Below are positions 1 through 5,595 of a stretch of DNA of 5,879 bases, in pieces (the stretch's first letter is position 1; the number at the start of each line of letters is the position of its first letter). Origin of the DNA: Planctomycetales bacterium. Its GTDB lineage: Bacteria > Planctomycetota > Planctomycetia > Gemmatales > Gemmataceae. The translations under genes were made by a program, and so were the position numbers. Under the pieces are notes generated by a model. It had not been told where the DNA came from, made no database searches, and saw only the letters and a program-made list of their open reading frames with translations. The DNA is taken from NCBI GenBank assembly GCA_020054355.1, contig JAGVLI010000601.1:1-5879 (forward strand), read 5' to 3'.

Positions 1-1563
1 GAACGTGCTGCCCTGATTGGGTCCGGGGCTGGCTGCCTCGATCTCGCCGCCGTGCTGGTTGACAATCCGGTGGCTGATCGACAGGCCAAGTCCCGTGCCC
101 TTGCCGGTACGGCTGCGCGTGAAGAACGGCTCGAAGATGTTCTCCAGGACATCGGCCGTCATGCCGCAGCCCGTGTCGGTGAAGGCCAGTTCCGCGGAAC
201 GTTCGTGCTGGCGCAAGGAGATCGTCAGCGTGCCGCCGTCATCCATGCTGTCCAGGGCGTTGACGATCAGGTTAAGCACCACCGACTTGATCTCCTGGGC
301 GTTGACCCAGGCAATCAGCCGGCCGTCGGGCTGGACGCCGACCGCCGAAGCCTGCCGGCTGGGCGACCCGCCTTCGACGCCGTGGAACTCGATCTTCTTG
401 CCCTTGTAGCTGGGCAAGTGCTGGACGATTTCGAGCACGGCCTGGACGATTTCCACCAGGTCGGCCGGCTCCCGGCTGCGCTCCCCGCCCCGGCTGAACT
501 CCAGCAGCCGTTGCGTGATGTTCTTGCAGCGAAAGGCTTCGTCCTGAATCATCCTCAGATACTTGGCGACGACCTCCCGCTGCTCGGCGAGTTCCTTGCG
601 TGGCGCGTCCAGCTGCATGCTCATGCCCAGGCTTGGCCGCGCAGGCGCCTCAGCCGCGAAGAGCGTGGCCAGTCGCGCTTCCAGGGCTTCGCCGCAGAAG
701 GCGATGCTGGCCAACGGATTGTTGATCTCGTGGGCCACGCCGGCCGCCAGAAAGCCGACGCTCGCCAAGCGTTCCGAGCGGACCAGCTGCCGGCTGCGCT
801 CGTTCACCTGGCGGGCCAGGTCGCGGTACATGTCGCACAGGCGGCGGGTCATGTCGTTGAAGGCCGCCGCCAGCTCTTCCATCTCGTCGCCGCTCTTGAC
901 GTCGATGCTGTGCTCGAAATCGCCCTGGGCCACCCGGCCGACGCCCGCCTGCAAGTCGCGCAGCGGAAAGAAAGTCCAGCGGTAGAAGAAGCGAAGCAGG
1001 CCGGTCATCAGCAAGATGCCCAGGATGCTGATGGTCAGCACGATGGCCAGGGAACTCTTGAAATCGGCCTTGGCCGTCTTGATGCGCTTGAACAGGTCTT
1101 CGTAGATCGCGCTGTAAATCTCATCGGTGTCGCGCAGCAAATCGGTCATGGCCGTTTTGATCTTCTGGTCGTCGAGTTGTTCGATGGCTCCTTCGAGGTC
1201 GGCGAAATGTCTGCGCATGTCCTGGATCAGCCCCAGTTCGTGCAGGCCGCCTTCAGGATCGCGTTGCCGGTCCAGGGTGTCTTGCAGCTTCGTTTCATAG
1301 TTCGCCAGGGAGGCGCGGGCCGCGGAGATCTTGAAGTCGATCCGGTCCTTGGTGATGCCGGCTTCGATATCCGTGATGCCCTGCAAATTCGCCTTCAGCT
1401 CCCTTACCGCATGCAGTTCGACCAGTTTGCTGTCGAAGACATTGACCGTGGCGCGATACGATGCGAGTCCCTTGAGCGTACCGCCCAGCAGCACGACCAC
1501 CAAGCTGACCACGAGGGCCAGGCCGAGCATCAGCTTGTGCCGGATTCGCCACTGGCAGGCCAA
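1..1563 (-). CDS. Membrane-bound sensor histidine kinase (HAMP, HisKA, HATPase), C-terminus cut by window edge
   Basis: An autophosphorylating sensor kinase of a two-component system, anchored in the inner membrane. The 521 visible codons read in order as follows. TM1 is at about residues 12-31. An all-helical extracytoplasmic segment of about 140 residues follows, resembling a four-helix-bundle sensor. TM2 is at about 171-194 and HAMP at about 195-241 (conserved Pro201 and Asp226-Glu227). The phosphoacceptor box HEINNP has His278. The ATPase domain shows the N box (Asn431, Asn435), G1 DTGCGM (463-468), the F box FEPFF and G2 GKGTGLGL (487-494). The frame is still open at base 1 just after GSTF, where such kinases usually have only a few residues left. 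The start is TTG at 1563, chosen because AAGGAGG lies 7 nt upstream and no in-frame ATG precedes it. About 20 extra residues separate the two HisKA helices compared with typical NtrB-like kinases. No response regulator is visible; one could lie beyond the left edge. The ligand is unknown. Confidence 0.93.
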   Translation of the reverse strand, partial: MACQWRIRHKLMLGLALVVSLVVVLLGGTLKGLASYRATVNVFDSKLVELHAVRELKANLQGITDIEAGITKDRIDFKISAARASLANYETKLQDTLDRQRDPEGGLHELGLIQDMRRHFADLEGAIEQLDDQKIKTAMTDLLRDTDEIYSAIYEDLFKRIKTAKADFKSSLAIVLTISILGILLMTGLLRFFYRWTFFPLRDLQAGVGRVAQGDFEHSIDVKSGDEMEELAAAFNDMTRRLCDMYRDLARQVNERSRQLVRSERLASVGFLAAGVAHEINNPLASIAFCGEALEARLATLFAAEAPARPSLGMSMQLDAPRKELAEQREVVAKYLRMIQDEAFRCKNITQRLLEFSRGGERSREPADLVEIVQAVLEIVQHLPSYKGKKIEFHGVEGGSPSRQASAVGVQPDGRLIAWVNAQEIKSVVLNLIVNALDSMDDGGTLTISLRQHERSAELAFTDTGCGMTADVLENIFEPFFTRSRTGKGTGLGLSISHRIVNQHGGEIEAASPGPNQGSTF

Positions 1564-1570
1564 GCGCCGA

Positions 1571-1577
1571 CCTCCTT
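1571..1577 (-). promoter_or_regulatory. Strong ribosome binding site that fixes the TTG start of the histidine kinase
   Basis: AAGGAGG on the minus strand, 7 nt before the TTG codon at 1563-1561. It closely matches the anti-Shine-Dalgarno sequence at an ideal spacing, so it supports a TTG start although the frame stays open upstream for well over 200 nt. Confidence 0.8.
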
Positions 1578-1600
1578 GTCTGACGGGCCACGGCTGCGGA

Positions 1601-1619
1601 CGTTCCGATGGCCGGAACG
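1601..1619. repeat. Perfect 7-bp inverted repeat with 5-nt loop upstream of the kinase gene
   Basis: The arms CGTTCCG (1601-1607) and CGGAACG (1613-1619) flank ATGGC. It ends 38 nt before the TTG start codon of the kinase. It could be an operator for a dimeric regulator or, in the kinase transcript, a small leader hairpin. The symmetry is plainly in the sequence; the function is inferred. Confidence 0.5.
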
Positions 1620-1801
1620 CAACTTGCTCCGGTGTTACACTCTGCGGGATTGGGAATCTACCAGAAGCGCACGGACGAATGGAGAGCAACTTGCCGGCGA
1701 CGCCGACCGACGGCGGTTGCCGGGCAAGCTGGCCAAGCTCTTCGGCGAGACGTTGACCGTGGCCGCGAAGAATAGTCCGACTGGTCAAGCTGGGCAAAGC
1801 C

Positions 1802-2506
1802 GTGATGTGGGCCTGGTTGATACTGCTGTTAGCGCTGGGACCGGCCTGGCGATGCTGGCGCTCCTCGGGCCTCCGGCTGACCGAGTGGGCGGGGCGAACC
1901 GCCACGCACGCTTATGCCCGCATTTGGCATCGTTGCACCATTCACGGCAGCCACCGCATTCCGCGCTCGGGGCCAGTCATCCTGATCGCCAACCATACGT
2001 GCAGCGCGGACCCCGCGTTCCTGCTGGCCAGTTCGCCTCGACCGATCAGCTTCCTGCTCGCGGAGGAGTACATCCGGCTGCCGGTGATCTCCGGGATACT
2101 CCGCTTTCTCCGCTGCGTGCCGGTTCAGCGAAACGGGCGCGATCTGGCAGCGATGCGCAGCGCGCTGCAGCGGCTGAAAGCGGGCGGCGTACTGGGGATT
2201 TTCCCGGAAGGCGGCCTGAGCAACGCAGGGCGCGGCCAGCCAAGACGCTTCAAGGCGGGGGCGGTGTTGCTGGCGCTGCGGGGTGGCGTTCCGGTGCTGC
2301 CGGTGCTGATCCTTGGCGGGCCACAATCGCGCCATGTGCTGGACGCCTGGCTGCTGCCGTCCCGCCGTAAAACGCGCATCATCTTCGGCGCGCCGGTTGC
2401 GCTCTCACGCAACGGGGAGCGACATGGCAATCGGCAATATCTCGAACGGACGATGCGTCAGGTGATGGAACTGCTCTGGAGTCTGTCTGAAAATGCAGCG
2501 GACTGA
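1802..2506 (+). CDS. PlsC-type lysophospholipid acyltransferase (1-acyl-sn-glycerol-3-phosphate acyltransferase family)
   Basis: A membrane acyltransferase expected to transfer a fatty acyl chain from acyl-CoA or acyl-ACP to a lysophospholipid, probably lysophosphatidic acid to phosphatidic acid. In its 234 residues the order is a hydrophobic N-terminal anchor (about 2-16), the catalytic HX4D motif NHTCSAD (64-70, His65 and Asp70), a motif II region VPVQR with conserved-type Arg110, motif III FPEGG (134-138), and motif IV GVPVLPVLI (162-170). The second position after the catalytic His is Cys rather than the usual Ser or Gln. The length is normal for the family. An in-frame TGA at 1754 restricts the start to GTG 1802 or the adjacent ATG 1805. 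ATG is equally likely, and there is no clear Shine-Dalgarno motif for either. It is divergent from the kinase and followed by a palindromic repeat. The exact acceptor lipid cannot be read from sequence; ornithine-lipid or lysophospholipid acylation are alternatives. Confidence 0.88.
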   Translation: MMWAWLILLLALGPAWRCWRSSGLRLTEWAGRTATHAYARIWHRCTIHGSHRIPRSGPVILIANHTCSADPAFLLASSPRPISFLLAEEYIRLPVISGILRFLRCVPVQRNGRDLAAMRSALQRLKAGGVLGIFPEGGLSNAGRGQPRRFKAGAVLLALRGGVPVLPVLILGGPQSRHVLDAWLLPSRRKTRIIFGAPVALSRNGERHGNRQYLERTMRQVMELLWSLSENAAD

Positions 2507-2519
2507 AGATCGACGTCCT

Positions 2520-2544
2520 CGGTCCCAGGCTCCGCCTGGGACCG
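2520..2544. repeat. Left outer hairpin of the composite palindrome, 11-bp perfect stem, loop TCC
   Basis: CGGTCCCAGGC (2520-2530) pairs fully with GCCTGGGACCG (2534-2544). It starts 14 nt after the acyltransferase stop codon, so it could form a stabilising 3' end for that message. A second hairpin with a 7-bp stem and loop TCT follows at 2553-2569. Confidence 0.8.
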
Positions 2545-2640
2545 CACTGGCTTCGAGGCTCTGCCTCGATTCCGAGGTTTGACGGTGTTTCAGCAGTTCG
2601 GCAAGCCGGGGGTGGGCGAGGCGGAGCCTCGCGGGCAGTG

Positions 2641-2665
2641 CGGTCCCAGGCCAAGCCTGGGACCG
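2641..2665. repeat. Right outer hairpin of the composite palindrome, same 11-bp stem, loop CAA
   Basis: It has the same arms as the left copy (2641-2651 and 2655-2665) but a different loop, CAA instead of TCC (TTG when read on the other strand). The inner partner hairpin is GCGAGGC/GCCTCGC with loop GGA at 2616-2632. On the minus strand it lies 20 bp after the lipoprotein stop codon, a plausible 3' end for that operon. Confidence 0.8.
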
Positions 2666-2685
2666 AGTTGGACATGTTGCCACGC

Positions 2686-3177
2686 TCAGGACGGCTTCTT
2701 CTTGAACTTGACGAGCACGTAGTCGTAACCGGGCTTGGTGACGAAGGCCGGCGGCACCCGGCGATAGCTGAAGCAGACGGTCAACTCCTGGCGGTCGCTA
2801 TCAACGGCGTAGATGGCGAAAACCGACTGGTCCTTGAGATTGGCTTCGGAGGGCTTCAGCGTCAGCCGTTTCGGGTTCGCGGAGGTATCGATGTCGCAGA
2901 CGCCCTTGTGGACGTCGCCATCGGTGATGAAGGTGGCGTCGTCGTTGTTGGCGAAGGTCAGCTCGATGTTGCGCGCGACCTGGCTCTCCAGGCCCTTGTC
3001 TTCCATCGTCACGGAAACAGCCTTCCAGGTGCCCTGGAGCTTCGGATCGCGCAGCCCCTTCGGAGTGCAGCCGGCGGCGCCAAGCACGAGGCTGGCGACC
3101 GCAACCAGGGCCAGGGAACGCCAGGGAACAACCGCTTGGTTCATGGCATGGTATCCGCAAATAGGGCCGAGGGTCAT
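2686..3177 (-). CDS. Small secreted lipoprotein with a TIGR03067-like domain
   Basis: Function unknown. A hydrophobic signal segment (about 20-36) ends in GAAGC. This is a near-canonical lipobox with Ala rather than Leu at -3, and Cys37 is the expected lipidated residue. Thr38 after the Cys would suggest outer-membrane sorting under the E. coli rule. The mature part reads LQGTW (47-51), then a PK-containing strand, then AIYAVDSD and ELTVCF followed by an aromatic-rich end. This is the layout I know for TIGR03067, a lipocalin-like domain highly duplicated in planctomycetes. Two starts are possible. ATG 3177 overlaps the upstream stop as ATGA, which suggests translational coupling. ATG 3144 gives a more standard 26-residue signal peptide. 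The longer form is given. It ends with a lysine-rich tail (KFKKKPS). It is the second gene of an operon with the coiled-coil membrane protein, so the two may act together at the envelope. Confidence 0.82.
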   Translation of the reverse strand: MTLGPICGYHAMNQAVVPWRSLALVAVASLVLGAAGCTPKGLRDPKLQGTWKAVSVTMEDKGLESQVARNIELTFANNDDATFITDGDVHKGVCDIDTSANPKRLTLKPSEANLKDQSVFAIYAVDSDRQELTVCFSYRRVPPAFVTKPGYDYVLVKFKKKPS

Positions 3178-3896
3178 TCCGTCCAGCCCAGTTCCTTTTT
3201 CAGCACCGATTCCACCTGCAAGGGCGTCGTCACCCGCGTGTCGGACGCCTTCAATTTCTCGTCGAACAGCGTGAGCGTGACCGTGACTTCGTGCAGTTCG
3301 TCGTCGCTGATGCCGGCTTCCTTCAGGGTCAGCTGGCGGTCCAGCTTGCGCAGCACGGTCTGTCCTTGATCGAGGGCCAGGTCGTATTCCACGGTCTTCT
3401 TCTGAAGCGTTTCCATTTCCTGAACGATTTCCTGCAAACGGGCGGCCTTGCGCTGCGCCAGCGGATTGTCCTTGAGGCCGGCCACCGAATTGATCTTGAG
3501 ATTGGTCAGGGCGTCGATGGTTTCGGTCTTTTCCTTCTTCAGGCTGTTGAGCACCTTGTCGAAGGCGGCGCGCTTGACGCCGAGTTCCTTCATCTTCACT
3601 TCCAGTTCGCCCTTGAGCTGTTCGGGCGTGGCCGGCCCGCGCGGGCCATCGGCGCGTTGCAGCCAGGACGGCGTTTCCGGCCGGCCCAGGGTCGCGGAGC
3701 CGAAGGGAACCCAGCCGGGCAGGTCCCAGTGGCCCATGAAGACGCCGTAATGCGCAAAGGCCAGCGCCACCACGAAAGCGCCGCCCAGGTAGGACCAGCC
3801 GGCGGTGGGCTTTTTACCTTCAAACGAACCGACAGCCCCGCCCAGGAGGGCCAGGGCAGTGATGCCCGCGATCGTCGCCACGATGGCCAGCAGCAT
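3174..3896 (-). CDS. Hypothetical membrane protein with two N-terminal TM helices and a long coiled-coil domain
   Basis: Not recognised as a named family. The 240 residues begin with two hydrophobic helices (about 3-23 and 37-55) joined by a short basic linker with FEGKKP. A Pro/Gly-rich stretch follows (about 56-92, with WDLPGWVPFGS). A charged, largely helical region at about 93-215 is rich in Lys, Glu and Leu with heptad-like spacing and is probably coiled coil. The start is ATG 3896; the only ribosome-binding candidate is a weak GGCGGG. A good promoter lies 60-90 bp upstream. Its TGA overlaps the first possible ATG of the lipoprotein gene. The architecture suits an envelope scaffold or an anchoring partner of that lipoprotein, but this is inference from context only. 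Which side of the membrane the helical domain occupies cannot be told. Confidence 0.8.
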   Translation of the reverse strand: MLLAIVATIAGITALALLGGAVGSFEGKKPTAGWSYLGGAFVVALAFAHYGVFMGHWDLPGWVPFGSATLGRPETPSWLQRADGPRGPATPEQLKGELEVKMKELGVKRAAFDKVLNSLKKEKTETIDALTNLKINSVAGLKDNPLAQRKAARLQEIVQEMETLQKKTVEYDLALDQGQTVLRKLDRQLTLKEAGISDDELHEVTVTLTLFDEKLKASDTRVTTPLQVESVLKKELGWTE

Positions 3897-3956
3897 GGTT
3901 CAACCCGCCATTCTTGCCAGGACTGTGATGTCACCAGGGCCGTTCCGTCATTCCTC

Positions 3957-3985
3957 ATTGTCCCACCGCGCTTCCCGGAAGGCAA
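3957..3985 (-). promoter_or_regulatory. Sigma-70-type promoter of the membrane protein-lipoprotein operon
   Basis: On the minus strand TTGCCT (3985-3980) and GACAAT (3962-3957) are separated by exactly 17 nt. The -10 keeps four of six consensus bases, and the -35 keeps the TTG core. A start site near 3950 would leave a leader of about 54 nt before ATG 3896. Within that leader a three-codon ORF (ATG GCG GGT TGA) ends just before the real start, which may be chance. Confidence 0.55.
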
Positions 3986-4079
3986 GCTGCTTTGCGGGGA
4001 CGCCGGCGGTCCGTCGCACCAAAGTTATTCGGCGACGCCTGGCAAGTATTGCGCCGACCGGGGAAATTCGGACCAGTGC

Positions 4080-4163
4080 TTATTTCATCGCCCGCCCCAC
4101 CATCCAGATCAGGCCGACCATGAACAGCGTGGCAGCGGCTTGCGCGAGCAGCAGGTATTGCAT
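4080..4163 (-). CDS. Possible 27-residue single-helix membrane peptide
   Basis: Function unknown. The ORF runs from ATG 4163 to TAA 4080. Residues about 3-22 form one continuous hydrophobic helix (LLLAQAAATLF, then MVGLIWMVG), followed by the positively charged end RAMK. The pattern is a clean single-span peptide in a region with no other gene, and a candidate promoter lies about 50-75 bp upstream. The ribosome binding site is poor. The N-terminal wording resembles the first helix of small multi-span planctomycete membrane proteins as I recall them, so it may be the surviving start of a decayed gene. I found no continuation in any frame downstream. Real small protein, remnant or chance all remain possible. 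Confidence 0.35.
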   Translation of the reverse strand: MQYLLLAQAAATLFMVGLIWMVGRAMK

Positions 4164-4209
4164 CGTCAGAGTCTGCCAGCCAAGCGAACGGGGGGCCGGA
4201 AACCTGTTG

Positions 4210-4238
4210 ATGATTGCGACAACGCGGCAGGGCGGCAA
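4210..4238 (-). promoter_or_regulatory. Candidate promoter for the 27-residue ORF
   Basis: On the minus strand TTGCCG (4238-4233), a 17-nt spacer, then AATCAT (4215-4210), which keeps four of six -10 bases. A start near 4203 would give a leader of about 40 nt before ATG 4163. The match is weak, and spacing is the main support. Confidence 0.3.
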
Positions 4239-4252
4239 GCGGTTGCCCGATG

Positions 4253-4280
4253 TTGACACTTCTACGGGCGGCGGTAGAGT
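4253..4280 (+). promoter_or_regulatory. Sigma-70-type promoter of the MotA/TolQ/ExbB-like gene
   Basis: A perfect -35 box TTGACA (4253-4258), a 16-nt spacer and TAGAGT (4275-4280, four of six -10 bases). Transcription would begin near 4287, about 26 nt before ATG 4313. GGAG at 4300-4303 serves as ribosome binding site, 9 nt before the ATG. This is the best promoter match in the window. Confidence 0.65.
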
Positions 4281-4312
4281 TCAATGGAAACACCCCGTCG
4301 GAGACTCCGCTC

Positions 4313-4885
4313 ATGACCTGCTTCCGCTATCATCCCGGCGTCGTCACGGTCGTCGCTGGGTCTCTCAGCATCCTGATCGCCACGTTGTCCTTGGTCGAGC
4401 TTCGCTCGATTGCTGGTCCACCCGCCGCGCCGACGTTTTCGAGAAACACCGACCCGGACTGGTTCTCGGTGTCGCTGCCCTGGCGATGTCCCGACCCGCT
4501 GAATGTCATGCTGAGCACCTTCGTCTGGCAGCTGTATTTCGCCTGGCTGGTCGCGACGATTGCGCTCATGGCGGAACTGCGCCGGGCGCGAGCCGTGCCT
4601 GCCGGTCTGCTGGCGGCGATGACGGATGCGGCTCGCGCAGGCAACGTCCAGACAGTCGGCTACCTGGCCCGGCTGGATGGTTCGGTGCTGGGCCAGGTGC
4701 TGACGGCAGGATTAGCGCGGTTCGACGACGGACTGGAGGAAGCCCGCGCGGCGGGCTTCCGTGCCGCCCAAGGCTTCAAGGAGTCGAAGGAAAGGCAATT
4801 GATCTATCTGGAAATGATCGGCACGCTGGGGCCGCTGGTCGGGCTGGCGGCGGCCGTCCATGCCGCCCTGCTGATGGCCGCTTGA
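4313..4885 (+). CDS. Short MotA/TolQ/ExbB-like membrane protein lacking the final TM helix
   Basis: It resembles proton-channel subunits that use proton-motive force to energise TonB, Tol or flagellar systems. The 190 residues comprise a first hydrophobic segment (about 10-28), an extracytoplasmic loop, a TM (about 66-86) and a cytoplasmic helical stretch (about 88-165). The stretch includes LDGSVLGQVLTAGLARF and a run of alternating charged and small residues, as in this family. The last segment, about 167-190, contains IGTLGPLVGL, which matches the family's TLGPLIGLLGTV helix. There the protein stops: the third family helix is absent, and the usual GTV is replaced by AAV, removing the conserved pore Thr. 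No frame after the stop restores it. The ATG at 4313 is preferred over in-frame starts from 4214 because promoter and GGAG fit it. No ExbD/TolR-like partner is in the window. A functioning channel is doubtful. Confidence 0.7.
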   Translation: MTCFRYHPGVVTVVAGSLSILIATLSLVELRSIAGPPAAPTFSRNTDPDWFSVSLPWRCPDPLNVMLSTFVWQLYFAWLVATIALMAELRRARAVPAGLLAAMTDAARAGNVQTVGYLARLDGSVLGQVLTAGLARFDDGLEEARAAGFRAAQGFKESKERQLIYLEMIGTLGPLVGLAAAVHAALLMAA

Positions 4886-4895
4886 CCCCGTCCCC

Positions 4896-5480
4896 TTACT
4901 TCGACCGGCTGAGGTATTCGCCCGTGCGCGTATCGATGGTGAGCATCTCGCCGATGCCGACAAAGGGCGGCACCGTCACGCGCAGGCCGGTTTCCATGAC
5001 GGCCGGCTTGAACTGGGCGGCGGCCGTGGCGCCCTTGACACTCGGTTCGGTCTCGACCACCTTCAGATCGACGGTGGCCGGCAATTCCAGGCTGAGCGGC
5101 TTGCCTTCGTAAAACACCACGTGCGCCTTGGTGTTTTCCTTCAGGAACTGCATCAGGTCGCCGGCCCATTCCTTGTCGAGCGTGAGCTGCTCCGAGCTTT
5201 CGGTGTCCATGAACACGTAGCCGTCGCCGTCCTGGTAAATGTACTCCATCTCGCGCTTGTCGAGGTACGCTTGCTCGACCTTGTCGTCCGGCTTCACTTT
5301 TCGTTCGGTGATGGTGCCAGTCTTCAGGTTCTTGATCTTGATCTTGAGCTGGGCGCGCCAGTTGCCGGGCGTGTTGAGATTTCGATCGACGACGTACATG
5401 AGCTGGCCATCCTCGACGATGACCATGCCTTTGCGGACCTGAATGTATTCGATCGCAGCCACGACGACCTCCATCGGCAT
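4896..5480 (-). CDS. efp: Elongation factor P with Asn at the tip position
   Basis: A translation factor that binds between the P and E sites of the ribosome and relieves stalling at polyproline motifs, acting in the cytosol. The 194 residues align along the full length of EF-P. The N-terminal KOW-like domain is at about 8-68. The central OB domain is at about 72-135, containing YIYQDGDGYVFM, then EQL. The C-terminal OB domain carries the family signature KPAVMETG through VPPFVGIG (158-177) and ends DTRTGEYLSRSK. The tip loop reads TPGNWRA where E. coli has KPGKGQA. Gapless alignment puts Asn40 at the position of the modified Lys34. The start is ATG 5480, with AGGA 5 nt upstream; ATG 5474 is the alternative. 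The in-frame extension to 5612 is Arg/Pro-rich and not EF-P. Its stop is 10 bp from that of the convergent channel-like gene. Confidence 0.95.
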   Translation of the reverse strand: MPMEVVVAAIEYIQVRKGMVIVEDGQLMYVVDRNLNTPGNWRAQLKIKIKNLKTGTITERKVKPDDKVEQAYLDKREMEYIYQDGDGYVFMDTESSEQLTLDKEWAGDLMQFLKENTKAHVVFYEGKPLSLELPATVDLKVVETEPSVKGATAAAQFKPAVMETGLRVTVPPFVGIGEMLTIDTRTGEYLSRSK

Positions 5481-5595
5481 TGGGATCCTGCGCCGCCGGC
5501 TGGACCGGACTCGGCCAGCGGCTCTCCAACTCGGGCAGTGATTTCCAGGTATCGGTAACGTAGCAGATCGCCGGAGAGGTGAGAAGGGAAGATGT

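Larger units (their letters stand above)
1564..1801. promoter_or_regulatory. Divergent intergenic control region between the kinase and the acyltransferase
   Basis: About 240 bp separate the two divergent starts. Two extended -10-like elements face outward. On the plus strand TGTTACACT (1633-1641) has the TGn motif with TACACT as -10. On the minus strand TGG-TAGATT has its -10 at 1655-1660. Neither has a convincing -35, so both are tentative. Transcription from the minus element would give the kinase a leader of about 85 nt containing the inverted repeat at 1601-1619. On the plus side a 25-codon ORF (1679-1756) lies between the candidate promoter and the acyltransferase start, in the same frame, closed by TGA at 1754. 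I could not decide whether it is a leader ORF or chance. Confidence 0.35.
2520..2665. repeat. Composite inverted-repeat element of four hairpins between convergent genes
   Basis: Two 49-bp arms (2520-2568 and 2617-2665) are inverted copies of each other and match at 43 of 49 positions by my hand alignment. They are separated by a 48-bp spacer. Each arm contains two hairpins. The outer one is an 11-bp perfect stem, CGGTCCCAGGC with its complement, and the inner one is a 6-7-bp stem around CGAGGC. Four of the six differences between arms fall in loops or in the joint, and none breaks an outer stem. The element fills most of the gap between the acyltransferase stop (2506) and the lipoprotein stop (2686). 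It looks like a REP doublet or small non-autonomous palindromic element, and may also end or stabilise transcripts from both sides. No T-tract follows, so it is not a classical intrinsic terminator. Confidence 0.8.
3897..4312. other. 416-bp intergenic region with outward-facing promoters and one tiny ORF
   Basis: This stretch has no long convincing gene. It contains the minus-strand promoter at 3957-3985, a possible 27-codon membrane-peptide gene at 4080-4163 with a candidate promoter at 4210-4238, and a strong plus-strand promoter at 4253-4280. Reading frames that cross it in either direction are Arg/Pro-rich without domain character. I see nothing convincing between 3986 and 4079. Confidence 0.6.

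Noticed and set aside
1679..1756. A 25-codon ORF in frame upstream of the acyltransferase, suggesting an N-terminal extension interrupted by TGA
   Set aside because: It has no ribosome binding site, and its Ser/Pro-rich sequence is unlike acyltransferase N-termini. A recoded or frameshifted extension is not supported, so it is noted only in the intergenic entry.
52..2370. A 772-codon plus-strand open frame across the kinase and into the acyltransferase
   Set aside because: It lies antisense to the kinase and out of frame with the acyltransferase. Its translation has no domain pattern, whereas the kinase frame shows every catalytic motif. It reflects high GC and codon bias.
2520..2665. Reading the palindromic region as a CRISPR array or classical intrinsic terminator pair
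   Set aside because: There are only two inverted units, not direct repeats with regular spacers, and no T-tract follows either hairpin.
3291..4256. A 321-codon plus-strand open frame opposite the coiled-coil protein
   Set aside because: It is the antisense shadow of the coiled-coil gene. The minus-strand frame has TM helices, heptads, a promoter and a coupled neighbour.
3805..5112. A 435-codon plus-strand open frame
   Set aside because: It crosses an intergenic region, runs out of frame through the channel-like gene and antisense into efp. It is Arg/Pro/Gly-rich with no family character.
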